From the NCBI GenBank assembly GCA_016721115.1, contig JADKIW010000001.1:2433501-2497500 (forward strand): a DNA stretch of 64,000 bases. The letters are read 5' to 3'. Shown here piece after piece: positions 35,231 through 42,787 of this stretch (the first letter of the stretch is position 1; the number at the start of each line of letters is the position of its first letter). The position numbers and the translations under genes are program-made. The DNA comes from Candidatus Defluviilinea proxima. Lineage in GTDB: Bacteria > Chloroflexota > Anaerolineae > Anaerolineales > Villigracilaceae. The notes under the pieces were generated by a model that worked only from the letters and a program-made list of their open reading frames with translations, searched no databases and was not told the DNA's origin.

Positions 35231-35336
35231 AGGCTGAAAAGCCTGTTTTGAAAGCAAAACGCCTGTAAAGGCATACATAACTCTCTCCTCCCTCTGAGTT
35301 GGTCTAAGGGCTACCCCGCGAGTGATCGCGGGGTTT
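35231..35336 (+). ncRNA. Candidate structured RNA: three abutting hairpins, CCTCC loop, terminator-like stem
   Basis: Three hairpins touch end to end: AGGCT-GAAA-AGCCT (35231-35244), GTTTTG-AAAG-CAAAAC (35245-35260) and GCCT-GTAA-AGGC (35261-35272). Two have GNRA tetraloops on the plus strand. Then AACTC and GAGTT (35279-35300) enclose a pyrimidine loop containing CCTCC, and CCCCGCG and CGCGGGG (35314-35333) are followed by TTTG. The AGGC and GCCT segments can also pair across hairpins, so alternative folds are possible. It could be the 3' untranslated region of the small gene or a separate RNA. Confidence 0.5.
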
Positions 35337-35451
35337 GCCGTTAAGTGACCGGGACAAGGTTGTATGGGGTATCTTTTACTGCGTGTACGGGTTTTGAAAC
35401 TTATACGCCAGTGATAGATGCAGTAAAACTATATAACCTTCGGAGTGGTAT

Positions 35452-36369
35452 ATGAAAAAAGTATTGTCCATTAGTGTGGGGTCTTCATCGCGCGATCATA
35501 CAACCAGACATACCTTTCTTGGTCAGGAATGTGAACTTTCGAGGCGGGGCACCAACGGGGATTTTGAGAAAGCTGTTCAACAATATGCTGAGATGGATGG
35601 CAAAGTGGATGCTTTTGGTGTAGGCGGGCTGGAATTCTTTTTGCGAGTCGCAGATAAACGGTATTACTTTCGTGATGTTCACCGCATTCGTAAAACGATC
35701 AAGGTCAGCAAAGTGGGGGATGGGAATGGTGTAAAAGGTATTCTTGAAAAGCGCGCTTTTCAGTTTCTTGAGAAGCATCTTAATGAAAAGGAAGGCAAAA
35801 CCCTCAAAGGTATGCCTGCTTTGCAGACTACTGCCGTGGACCGCTACGGTATGGGTGAAGCCATGGTAGATGCAGGTCTTGATGTTACGTTTGCTGATCT
35901 CATGTTCGCATTGGGAATCCCTATCCCTATCAAAACACTGGCGGGTGTGCGCCTGATGGCGGCGATCCTTTTACCCGTGATCACGAACCTGCCCTTTAAG
36001 TGGTTCTATGCGCTTGGTTCAGAGCAGGATAAACCACCTCAATCAAAATGGACAGAATACTATGAACGTTCTACTGTCATTGCGGGTGACTTTATCCAGA
36101 TCCGCCAGTACATGCCTGATGACCTGACAGGCAAGATCGTTGTTACGAACACGACTACAGCGAAGAATGTTGAAGAGCTCAAAAAACGAAACCTGCATAT
36201 CTTGGTCACCGTTACGCCGCGGCTCGAAGGTCGCAGTTTTGGTACGAACGTGATGGAAGCGACATTGCTGGCTTTGTTAGATAAGCCCCAATCCGAAGTA
36301 ACCAATAAGGATTTTCTGGATTTGGTCGAGCGCATCCCTTTGGAGCCAAGTATTGAAGTGCTGAATTAA
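35452..36369 (+). CDS. Conserved protein of the family often labelled quinate 5-dehydrogenase
   Basis: A 305-residue protein beginning ISVGSSSRDHTT, with GKVDAFGVGGLEFFL near residue 50 and VTVTPRLEGRSFGTNVMEA near the C-terminus. These blocks resemble proteins annotated as quinate 5-dehydrogenase in Firmicutes and Chloroflexota, but no classic Rossmann GxGxxG is seen and the activity is not established. A hydrophobic segment (LMAAILLPVITNLPF) near 165 may touch the membrane. GGAGTGG precedes the ATG, and a TATATAACC stretch upstream may hold the promoter. Confidence 0.7.
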   Translation: MKKVLSISVGSSSRDHTTRHTFLGQECELSRRGTNGDFEKAVQQYAEMDGKVDAFGVGGLEFFLRVADKRYYFRDVHRIRKTIKVSKVGDGNGVKGILEKRAFQFLEKHLNEKEGKTLKGMPALQTTAVDRYGMGEAMVDAGLDVTFADLMFALGIPIPIKTLAGVRLMAAILLPVITNLPFKWFYALGSEQDKPPQSKWTEYYERSTVIAGDFIQIRQYMPDDLTGKIVVTNTTTAKNVEELKKRNLHILVTVTPRLEGRSFGTNVMEATLLALLDKPQSEVTNKDFLDLVERIPLEPSIEVLN

Positions 36370-36465
36370 ACGCTTCTTGTCAAGCCTAAGCCTGCTTCAC
36401 CTATTCAAACAGGATTCCAGCCTTGACACCGTCCCGTTTTCGCAGATAATAAAGCGCAACCAATA

Positions 36466-36517
36466 TGGAATACACCAGCTTGCTGGTGTAAAAACGGGAG
36501 CAAGCTCCCTGATTCCA
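36466..36517. repeat. Nested palindrome (CAGCTTGCTG / GGGAGCAAGCTCCC)
   Basis: ACACCAGC-TTGCTGGTGT-type and GGGAGCAAGCTCCC palindromes sit next to each other, and the outer ends TGGAAT and ATTCCA are also complementary. The design, two palindromes with complementary cores, resembles that of the 33-bp repeat, but the sequence is unrelated. It lies just upstream of the T-box leader. Confidence 0.7.
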
Positions 36518-36521
36518 AAAA

Positions 36522-36790
36522 TATAAAGGCAGTGACAGAGGAAAGTAAACTGGCAGAAGCCGCCAGAGATGTGCAAGGTAAGCGGTGAAATTGCACTCGT
36601 CCGAAATCAGTTGAAGTTCCCTCTTGAGCCATTCGTGTGAAATGTATAAGTAGTGCGAATCGCAATCCCAGCGTTATAGGGGAGGCTGATGTTAGTCAGC
36701 ACAAAGAGGACCACGAGAGTGGTCAACTTGGGTGGTACCACGGGAATCTCCCTCCCGTCCCATTTGCGGACGGGAGGTTTTTGTTTTGGA
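36522..36790 (+). promoter_or_regulatory. T-box leader (tRNA-Phe sensing) of pheST
   Basis: The conserved T-box core TGGGTGGTACCACGG is at 36729-36743. It is followed by a terminator with a 10-bp stem (CCTCCCGTCC at 36751-36760 with its complement at 36768-36777) and a T-rich tail to 36786. Upstream, a Stem I-like region (GACAGAGGAAAGTA near 36533 paired with TTCCCTCT near 36617) contains TTC at 36617-36619 as the likely specifier, a phenylalanine codon, which agrees with the downstream pheS. Uncharged tRNA-Phe should stabilise the antiterminator and allow expression. TATAAA at 36522-36527 is a candidate -10 box. The 5' boundary is approximate. Confidence 0.88.
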
Positions 36791-36795
36791 CTATA

Positions 36796-36847
36796 GACCG
36801 TAGACGACGGACGATAGATAATGGTCAATGGTCAATCGTCTACGGTC
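36796..36847. repeat. Inverted repeat GACCGTAGACGA between T-box terminator and pheS
   Basis: GACCGTAGACGA (36796-36807) and its exact complement TCGTCTACGGTC (36836-36847) enclose 28 bp. The element starts 10 bp after the terminator tail and ends 8 bp before the GGAGG of pheS, so it is part of the read-through leader. Confidence 0.8.
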
Positions 36848-36865
36848 AGATTTTTGGAGGTACGA

Positions 36866-37924
36866 ATGTTGGAACAATTGAACGAGATCGAAAAGACTGC
36901 ATTGGAATCGTTAGCCGCGATCACCGATCAGGCCGCGCTGGATGCCTGGCGCGTGGCGAATGTTGGACGTAGCTCACCGTTGATGCAGGTTTTTTCAGGG
37001 CTGGGAAAACTCTCCAAGGAAGAGAAACCAGCTGTCGGCGCGGCGGCGAACCGTGTGAAGGTGGCATTGGAGTCTGCTTTGGAGGAAAGGGCTAAGGCGA
37101 TCAAAGATGCCGCGTTGGCGAAATCCCTTGAAGAAGAACAATTGGATGTGACGTTGCCCGGACGCAATGTGCATCTGGGACGGTTACATCCATCCACGCA
37201 ACAATTGCGTCGCGTAATGGCTATTCTCGCGGACATGGGTTTTCAAGTGTATACATCGCGTGAAGTGGAAACGGACGAAGTCAATTTTCAAATGTTGAAC
37301 TTCCCGCCGAACCATCCTGCGCGTGATATGCAGGATACGTTCTTCGTGGAAGCGGAGGGGCGGGGCGAGAACCCAATCGTGCTTCGGACGCATACATCGC
37401 CGGGACAGATCCACGCGATGCGCGAGTTTGCCGCAACGAACCCGCAGAACCCGCCGCCGATTCGCATTGCTCTGCCTGGCATGTGCTTCCGCTATGAGCA
37501 GATCACAACGCGTTCAGAAATTCAGTTCAATCAGGTAGAGGGACTTGTGGTGGGCGAGAACATCACCTTCGCTGATTTGAAGGGAACACTGATCGACTTT
37601 GCACATCGTATGTTCGGACAGAATGCTCATACGCGTTTCCGTGCTTCGTACTTCCCGTTCACGGAGCCATCCGCTGAAATGGATGTGGAATGTTTTGTCT
37701 GTGGTGGCAAGGGATGCGGTGTATGCAAGAACTCGGGCTGGCTCGAAATTCTTGGGTGCGGCATGGTACACCCTGTTGTGTTACAAAACGGCGGATACGA
37801 CCCGAAGTGTTACTCGGGCTATGCCTGGGGCATGGGTCCTGAACGCCAGTTGATGTTGCGTTATAAGATCGACGACATTCGCTATTTCTGGGGAAACGAT
37901 CTTCGTTTCCTGGAACAGTTCTAA
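36866..37924 (+). CDS. pheS: Phenylalanyl-tRNA synthetase alpha subunit
   Basis: A 352-residue class II synthetase subunit that charges tRNA-Phe with PheT. Motif 2 is recognisable in MCFRYEQITTRSE and motif 3 in GMGPERQLMLRYKIDDIR. A Cys-rich insert (CFVCGGKGCGVCKNSGWLE) near residue 280 can bind zinc, as in some bacterial PheS. The ATG at 36866 has GGAGG 5 nt upstream. The open frame upstream of it lies in the leader repeat. Expression is expected to follow the T-box. Unusually, pheT does not follow directly: a four-helix-bundle gene lies between. Confidence 0.96.
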   Translation: MLEQLNEIEKTALESLAAITDQAALDAWRVANVGRSSPLMQVFSGLGKLSKEEKPAVGAAANRVKVALESALEERAKAIKDAALAKSLEEEQLDVTLPGRNVHLGRLHPSTQQLRRVMAILADMGFQVYTSREVETDEVNFQMLNFPPNHPARDMQDTFFVEAEGRGENPIVLRTHTSPGQIHAMREFAATNPQNPPPIRIALPGMCFRYEQITTRSEIQFNQVEGLVVGENITFADLKGTLIDFAHRMFGQNAHTRFRASYFPFTEPSAEMDVECFVCGGKGCGVCKNSGWLEILGCGMVHPVVLQNGGYDPKCYSGYAWGMGPERQLMLRYKIDDIRYFWGNDLRFLEQF

Positions 37925-37934
37925 ATTAGATGAT

Positions 37935-38481
37935 TAGAGAATGGAGATTAGAGATTAGTGAAGGAAGATAAATGAGTATACAGGGTTTGAAGAAGTTGCA
38001 GGTTTGGGTTAGGGCGAAGGATTATGCAGTTAAGGTTTACAAGCAAGTTATATCTTTGCTCCCGCCCGAAGAAAAATGGAACCTGAATCAACAACTCCGT
38101 CGCTCATCTCTCAGGGTCTCTGCCAATATTGCAGAAGGATATGGACGATTCTATTATCAGGATAATGTCCGTTTTTGCTACAACGCTCGAGGCTCCTTGG
38201 AAGAAATGCTCAGTCACTTGATCTTTTGCCTTGAAGTGAACTTTATACCCGAGACACTTTACAAAGAATTAGAAAACGAAGGCGAAGAGATCGAGAAAAT
38301 GCTCAACGGCTATATCGCCTTCCTCAAGAAAAGTAAACAAGGTGAAAACGAGCCTGGTGCAAATTACAAAGTTCGTGAAGATGCCGAGCCTTACGAAATT
38401 GACTCTTCACACGACTCCAACAACCCTGAAGACACCACTATCTAACTATCTACTCACTACTTATCTAATCTCTATTCTCTA
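37935..38481 (+). mobile_element. Putative cassette: four-helix-bundle gene between imperfect inverted repeats
   Basis: A left repeat at 37935-37961 (TAGAGAATGGAGATTAG, then AGATTAGTGA) and a right repeat at 38454-38481, which reads TAGAGAATAGAGATTAG then ATAAGTAGTGA on the other strand, match at about 23 of 27 positions. They enclose only the gene at 37972-38445 and separate pheS from pheT, which are normally adjacent. This looks like insertion of a small unit. No transposase is encoded and no clear target duplication is seen, so the mechanism is unknown. Confidence 0.5.
37972..38445 (+). CDS. Four-helix-bundle protein (23S rRNA intervening-sequence family)
   Basis: A 157-residue protein. 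The first 120 residues match the four-helix-bundle/IVP family: KKLQVWVRAKDYAVKVYK, LRRSSLRVSANIAEGYGR (the SANIAEG motif is diagnostic) and a third and fourth helix with GSLEEM. The C-terminal 35 residues are polar and probably disordered. Members occur in 23S rRNA intervening sequences and as free-standing genes, and a related fold serves as the Avd partner of retroelement reverse transcriptases. None of the latter is nearby. AAGGAAG precedes the ATG. Its function here is unknown. Confidence 0.88.
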   Translation: MSIQGLKKLQVWVRAKDYAVKVYKQVISLLPPEEKWNLNQQLRRSSLRVSANIAEGYGRFYYQDNVRFCYNARGSLEEMLSHLIFCLEVNFIPETLYKELENEGEEIEKMLNGYIAFLKKSKQGENEPGANYKVREDAEPYEIDSSHDSNNPEDTTI

Positions 38482-38497
38482 CTCACTGGAGTAAATT

Positions 38498-41014
38498 ATG
38501 AAAATACCTCTCTCATGGCTAAAAGATTACATTGACCTTGACGGTCTCTCCGTCGAAGACATTGCCCGCAAGTTGACTCTCGCTGGTATGGAAGTGGACG
38601 AGATCAAATATGCGGGTCTGCCGATGCCAACCTATAAGGACGGCGAACGTCACGAATTCAAGACCAGCGGTATTGGCTGGGAGCGTGACAAGATCGTCGT
38701 GGCAGAGATCCGTGAAGTGAATCCGCATCCCAATGCGGACAAGTTGACTTTGCTCGACTTGTTCGATGGTGAAAAGGATCAAGTTGTGCTCACGGGTGCG
38801 CCGAACATTTTCCATTTGAAGGGCACGGGCAAACTCCCCAAGCCGATTAAAGTTGCTTATGCCAAAGAAGGGACAACCCTCTATGATGGTCATGCCGATG
38901 GACTTGTGCTGACCACGCTCAAGCGCGCCAAGATCCGCGGTGTTGAGTCTTATTCAATGGTGGCATCAGAAAAAGAACTTGGCATTTCGGAAGAACACGA
39001 AGGCATCATCATTCTCGATGACGATGCTCCCGTGGGCATGCCGCTTGTGGATTACATGGGCGATGCCGTCCTGGATGTTTCCATTTTGCCGAACATGGCA
39101 CGCAATGCGAACATCATCGGTATTGCACGTGAACTTGCCGCATTGACTGGGCGCTCGCTCAAGAAGCCGACAATCGAATACAAGACCGAAGGCGAAGCCA
39201 TCGAAAAACTGGTTTCCATCGAGATCAGCAACCCCGAACTCAATCCGCGCTTTGTTCTTGGCTTGATCCGTGATGTGGAGATCAAACAGAGTCCATACAA
39301 GATCCAACGTCGTTTGCGCCTTGCGGGCATCCGTGCCATTAGCAATATCGTAGATGCGACCAACTATGCCATGCTCGATCAGGGCGAGCCGCTTCATGCC
39401 TTTGATTACGATGTTCTCAAAGAACGCGCAGGCAAGAACAATATCAAGATCAGTACCCGTTCCGCAAAGGATGGCGAGAAACTCACAACACTGGACGGCA
39501 ACGAGCGCACGCTCACGTCCACGAATGTGTTGGTCTGTGACGAAAAAGGTTCGCTCTCGCTGGCAGGTGTGATGGGTGGCTCCGAATCCGAAGTCACTGA
39601 CAAGACCAAAAACATCCTGCTCGAAGGCGCGGCGTGGAACTTCATCAATATCCGTAAGACGGCACAGCAACATAACCTTCCTTCCGAAGCATCCTTCCGT
39701 TTCTCGCGTGGTGTGCATCCTTCACAGTCAGAAATCGGCGTCAAGCGCGGACTTCAGCTCATGGCTGAATGGTCAGGTGGCAAGGTTGCGCCTGGACTCG
39801 TGGACGAGTATCCGCTTCAACCGAAAGACTCAGTGGTTGATGTCACAACACAAGATGTCAAGCGTCTGCTTGGCATTGACCTCACCATTGAGAAGGTTTC
39901 TGAACTTCTCACACACCTTGAATTCAAATGCGAAACCACAAAAGATGGTTTACGTGTCACGGCTCCCTCGCATCGCCTCGATATTGGTGAAGGTGTCATC
40001 GGTCTCGCCGACGTGCTTGAAGAAGTCGCCCGCAGTTATGGCTTCGACAACATCCCCGAAACACGCATGTCCGATTCGCTCCCGCCGCAGATCGGCAATC
40101 CCATTCACGAGTGGGAGGAGCATGTGCGCGACCTGCTCGTCCGCCTTGGCTTGCAGGAGATCGTCAGCTATCGCATGACCTCGCCCGAGCGTGAAGGTCG
40201 CGTTGTGCATCACGATGAATATGTTGTGCTTGCGAATCCCATTGCCCCCGAACGGAGCGTCATGCGTCGCAGCCTGCTTGCCTCCGCGCTTGAGTCGGTT
40301 GAAAAGAACGTGCGTGCCGAATCCATTGCGTTGTTCGAGATCGGTCCCGTTTTCGAGCCTGTCAAAAATGAACTCCCCAACGAGCCACGCAAGCTCGTCC
40401 TTGTGATGACTGGATTACGAGAAGCGCTGGCATGGGATGTGAAAGACTCTCCTCATCTTGATTTCTACGATATGAAGGGACGCCTCGAACTCCTTTTGAG
40501 CGGTCTCCGCCTCACAGACATTACCTACTCTGTAGCTGACGCTGTTCCCTACCTGCACCCAGGCAAAGCCGCACAAATTAAGATCGGTGACAAAGTCGTC
40601 GGCGTGTTCGGTGAATTGCATCCGTTAGTGAAAGATAAATACGAAGTCGGTGACGCGCCTGTCCTCGCGGCAGAATTTGACCTCGATGTGTTGCGTTCCG
40701 TTTCCCCGACCTACGGAATTAAACCCGTTGCTGATGTGCCCCCCGTCCTCGAGGATATTGCTGTCATTTTGGATGAGGCAGTCCCAGCATCCCAGGTGGA
40801 AGCGTTGATCCGCCAAACAGGCGGCAAGGTGCTGACCAATGTCAAGTTGTTCGATGTCTATCGTGATGAAAAGATCGGCGCAGGCAAAAAGTCACTGGCT
40901 TATAGCCTGACGTATCAATCCGACAAAACAATGACTGATGCCGATGCCGCCGCGATCCGCAAGAAGATCGTCAAACGGCTGGAGCATGAGGTTGGCGCGA
41001 AGTTGCGAAGTTAG
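38498..41014 (+). CDS. pheT: Phenylalanyl-tRNA synthetase beta subunit
   Basis: An 838-residue subunit with the usual order. The N-terminal helices and the OB-fold tRNA-binding domain come first (IVVAEIREVNPHPNADKLTLL, about 68-88). Then come the B3/B4 editing domain (HAFDYD, GVMGGSESEV), the B5 domain (DVTTQDVKRLLGI), the synthetase-like core and the C-terminal FDX-ACB domain (DVPPVLEDIAVILDE to the end, KLFDVYRDEKIG). GGAG lies 7 nt upstream of the ATG. It would be co-transcribed with pheS under the T-box, unless the intervening cassette adds its own signals. A terminator follows. Confidence 0.97.
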   Translation: MKIPLSWLKDYIDLDGLSVEDIARKLTLAGMEVDEIKYAGLPMPTYKDGERHEFKTSGIGWERDKIVVAEIREVNPHPNADKLTLLDLFDGEKDQVVLTGAPNIFHLKGTGKLPKPIKVAYAKEGTTLYDGHADGLVLTTLKRAKIRGVESYSMVASEKELGISEEHEGIIILDDDAPVGMPLVDYMGDAVLDVSILPNMARNANIIGIARELAALTGRSLKKPTIEYKTEGEAIEKLVSIEISNPELNPRFVLGLIRDVEIKQSPYKIQRRLRLAGIRAISNIVDATNYAMLDQGEPLHAFDYDVLKERAGKNNIKISTRSAKDGEKLTTLDGNERTLTSTNVLVCDEKGSLSLAGVMGGSESEVTDKTKNILLEGAAWNFINIRKTAQQHNLPSEASFRFSRGVHPSQSEIGVKRGLQLMAEWSGGKVAPGLVDEYPLQPKDSVVDVTTQDVKRLLGIDLTIEKVSELLTHLEFKCETTKDGLRVTAPSHRLDIGEGVIGLADVLEEVARSYGFDNIPETRMSDSLPPQIGNPIHEWEEHVRDLLVRLGLQEIVSYRMTSPEREGRVVHHDEYVVLANPIAPERSVMRRSLLASALESVEKNVRAESIALFEIGPVFEPVKNELPNEPRKLVLVMTGLREALAWDVKDSPHLDFYDMKGRLELLLSGLRLTDITYSVADAVPYLHPGKAAQIKIGDKVVGVFGELHPLVKDKYEVGDAPVLAAEFDLDVLRSVSPTYGIKPVADVPPVLEDIAVILDEAVPASQVEALIRQTGGKVLTNVKLFDVYRDEKIGAGKKSLAYSLTYQSDKTMTDADAAAIRKKIVKRLEHEVGAKLRS

Positions 41015-41017
41015 TAC

Positions 41018-41052
41018 AAACGGGATGCAAAAAGACTTGCATCCCGTTTTCT
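41018..41052 (+). terminator. Intrinsic terminator after pheT
   Basis: AAACGGGATGCA and TGCATCCCGTTT form a 12-bp stem with an 8-nt loop, followed by TTC. Confidence 0.85.
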
Positions 41053-41098
41053 ATATCTGTATACTGACCTAAATTCATTTTTATGGAGAAGAGAAAAG

Positions 41099-41362
41099 AT
41101 GAACAATAAAAATACGGGCATAATTGCCACTATTGCCGCAGTGGTTCTTTGCGGTTGTCCGGGCTTGTTCTTGTGTTTATTTGGTGCATTGACTGCGGTG
41201 GGACGGGGAACTTTCAATAATTCCCGTATGCACCCGATGGCCGGTGTTGGTTTGCTTTGTGTGGCCTTGATTTTGATCTTGATCCCGGCTGGTGTTGGCT
41301 TCTTCACTTTACGCAAGAAACCTGAGCAACCTACTGAAACTCCTCCTGTTGATCCCCAGTAA
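41099..41362 (+). CDS. Small two-helix membrane protein
   Basis: An 87-residue protein with two predicted membrane helices (TGIIATIAAVVLCGCPGLFL, about 6-30, and GVGLLCVALILILIPAGVGF, about 49-68) and a Pro/Glu-rich cytoplasmic tail. GGAGAAGAG precedes the ATG, and TATACT at about 41056-41061 may be a -10 box. The sequence gives no function. It lies between two strong terminators, so it has its own transcript. Confidence 0.7.
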   Translation: MNNKNTGIIATIAAVVLCGCPGLFLCLFGALTAVGRGTFNNSRMHPMAGVGLLCVALILILIPAGVGFFTLRKKPEQPTETPPVDPQ

Positions 41363-41380
41363 TCTATTGTGTAGATAATA

Positions 41381-41417
41381 AAAACAGTGGCCGCCCATTC
41401 GAGCGGCCACTGTTTTT
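41381..41417. terminator. Bidirectional terminator between convergent genes
   Basis: AAAACAGTGGCCGC and its complement form a 14-bp stem with an 8-nt loop. T-runs lie on both strands (TTTTT on plus, TTTTATTATC on minus). Confidence 0.92.
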
Positions 41418-41430
41418 ATTTAATGATTGT

Positions 41431-42084
41431 TTATTTCACAATAATAGTCAATTTCATGTTGCAGAACTTCTCTTTGCCTGCCAGTAGAACCCAGGTTGTG
41501 TTGTAGGTGCCGGGGTCTTTGGGGGCACGCATCTCCACGATCAGATCCGCTACTTCACCGATCAAGGTCGTTCGAGAAAGATCGTAGCCCTCCACCAAAT
41601 GGAATTTATCGCCACTGTCGTAGATAAACTCAACTCCGGTACGTTCCCATACTTTTCTGCCGACATTCCTTGCCCGCCACTTCACATTGAAATCCACTCG
41701 CGGGCTGTAGATTTCCCTGTTCTTTGGGCTATCCAGAAGCGTACAAGCGTAGTTATTTTTACTGGTGGGGCTGAACGTTTTCGTAATGGTTGGGATTACA
41801 AAAGCCGTCGGCGTGTAATAGACGAAGACGATAGTCTCTGTGATGGTTGGTGAAGGCGTGTTCGTTCCACGCGGTGTGGGAGTGATTGTTTCTGTTGGCG
41901 TAGAGGTTGGCAGGGCTCTCGCCGTCTGCGTAGATGCGGCATTTGCGGTTTGTTCGATGATCTTGTTGATCGCGCCCGGGTCCAGCGTGGGGACAACTGG
42001 TGCCGCATTCAAGGTTGGCACACAAGCTAATATTGTGCCTAAGGCAAGAAACCACATCAATAGCTTTGTTCTACGATTCAACAT
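41431..42084 (-). CDS. Lipoprotein with NBR1-type Ig domain (1)
   Basis: A 217-residue lipoprotein: signal peptide ending LGTILAC, a Thr/Pro-rich linker to about residue 105, then a beta-sandwich domain of about 105 residues. This domain carries the hallmarks of the NBR1 Ig-like fold: VKWRARNVGRKVWERTGVEF, the loop with the ground for W and the closing APKDPGTYNTTWVLL. In bacteria this domain is found on surface proteins. Its ligand is unknown. It is a paralogue of the next gene (42120-42770) and lies 35 bp downstream of it. Confidence 0.82.
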   Translation of the reverse strand: MLNRRTKLLMWFLALGTILACVPTLNAAPVVPTLDPGAINKIIEQTANAASTQTARALPTSTPTETITPTPRGTNTPSPTITETIVFVYYTPTAFVIPTITKTFSPTSKNNYACTLLDSPKNREIYSPRVDFNVKWRARNVGRKVWERTGVEFIYDSGDKFHLVEGYDLSRTTLIGEVADLIVEMRAPKDPGTYNTTWVLLAGKEKFCNMKLTIIVK

Positions 42085-42119
42085 ACGCCCTTTTACATTG
42101 ACCTGTTCAACGATGATTA

Positions 42120-42770
42120 TTAGTTCTCAACAATGATGCGAACGTACGGGAAGCAGATACCGCCTTCGAGCGCCCAAACCATAACCTGATAGCCTTCGTC
42201 CTTTGGTGCCACCGCATCGAAGCTAACCGAATACTGATCGCCCGGGTCCATGGCAGGAAGTTCGAATGAGCCGGATCCTGTCATCTTGGGGCCATTGCTG
42301 TATTTCAGATCGAGCCCGGCGCGCCAGGATTTTGTACCTGTATTGACGATGGTCCACTTGACATCAAAAGGGTCACCTGGTTTGAAGTATGTATCGTCAT
42401 AGGGCCGTTGACCGATCACATCGCAAGAGTATTCTGCTTTAGCTGTGGAGCTACCACCACCTCCACCACCACCGCTTGGGGCAGTTGTGGGTGGAACAAC
42501 AACGAACGGAGTCGCTGTCGGGATGAGGGAGGTTGGTGTGGGGGCAGCAGCTTCAGTTTGAGTCGGAAGCGGGGTGTTCGTCGGTTGAGCGGCCAATGCC
42601 TGAGCCTGTTGTGCGTCCTTTGCAGCGACGGTCAAAGCAACGGCTTCCTGAATCTGTTGTTGCACTTCTGCCGGGTCTTGCGTGGGAGCGGCTTGTGATG
42701 GGGCGCAGGCCGCAAGCAGGATGATGCCCGCCATGAGGATGAATATTACTCGTTTATTTGATTGATACAT
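42120..42770 (-). CDS. Lipoprotein with NBR1-type Ig domain (2)
   Basis: A 216-residue lipoprotein (lipobox IILLAAC). A helical Gln/Ala-rich segment (about 35-60) and a Thr/Pro and poly-Gly linker precede an NBR1-type Ig domain with VKWTIVNTGTKSWRAGLDLKY and a closing VAPKDEGYQVMVWAL. The motif spacing equals that of the neighbour, so the pair arose by duplication. It lies 17 bp after kamA on the same strand and may be co-transcribed with it. Confidence 0.82.
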   Translation of the reverse strand: MYQSNKRVIFILMAGIILLAACAPSQAAPTQDPAEVQQQIQEAVALTVAAKDAQQAQALAAQPTNTPLPTQTEAAAPTPTSLIPTATPFVVVPPTTAPSGGGGGGGSSTAKAEYSCDVIGQRPYDDTYFKPGDPFDVKWTIVNTGTKSWRAGLDLKYSNGPKMTGSGSFELPAMDPGDQYSVSFDAVAPKDEGYQVMVWALEGGICFPYVRIIVEN

Positions 42771-42787
42771 ACTTAATCTCCTTCGTT

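Noticed and set aside
36821..36865. Earlier GTG/ATG start for pheS
   Set aside because: It would lie in the leader inverted repeat. The ATG at 36866 has GGAGG at the right distance and begins the conserved protein.
37972..38445. Diversity-generating retroelement suggested by the four-helix-bundle protein
   Set aside because: No reverse transcriptase, template repeat or variable repeat is seen nearby. The protein is the free-standing IVP type.
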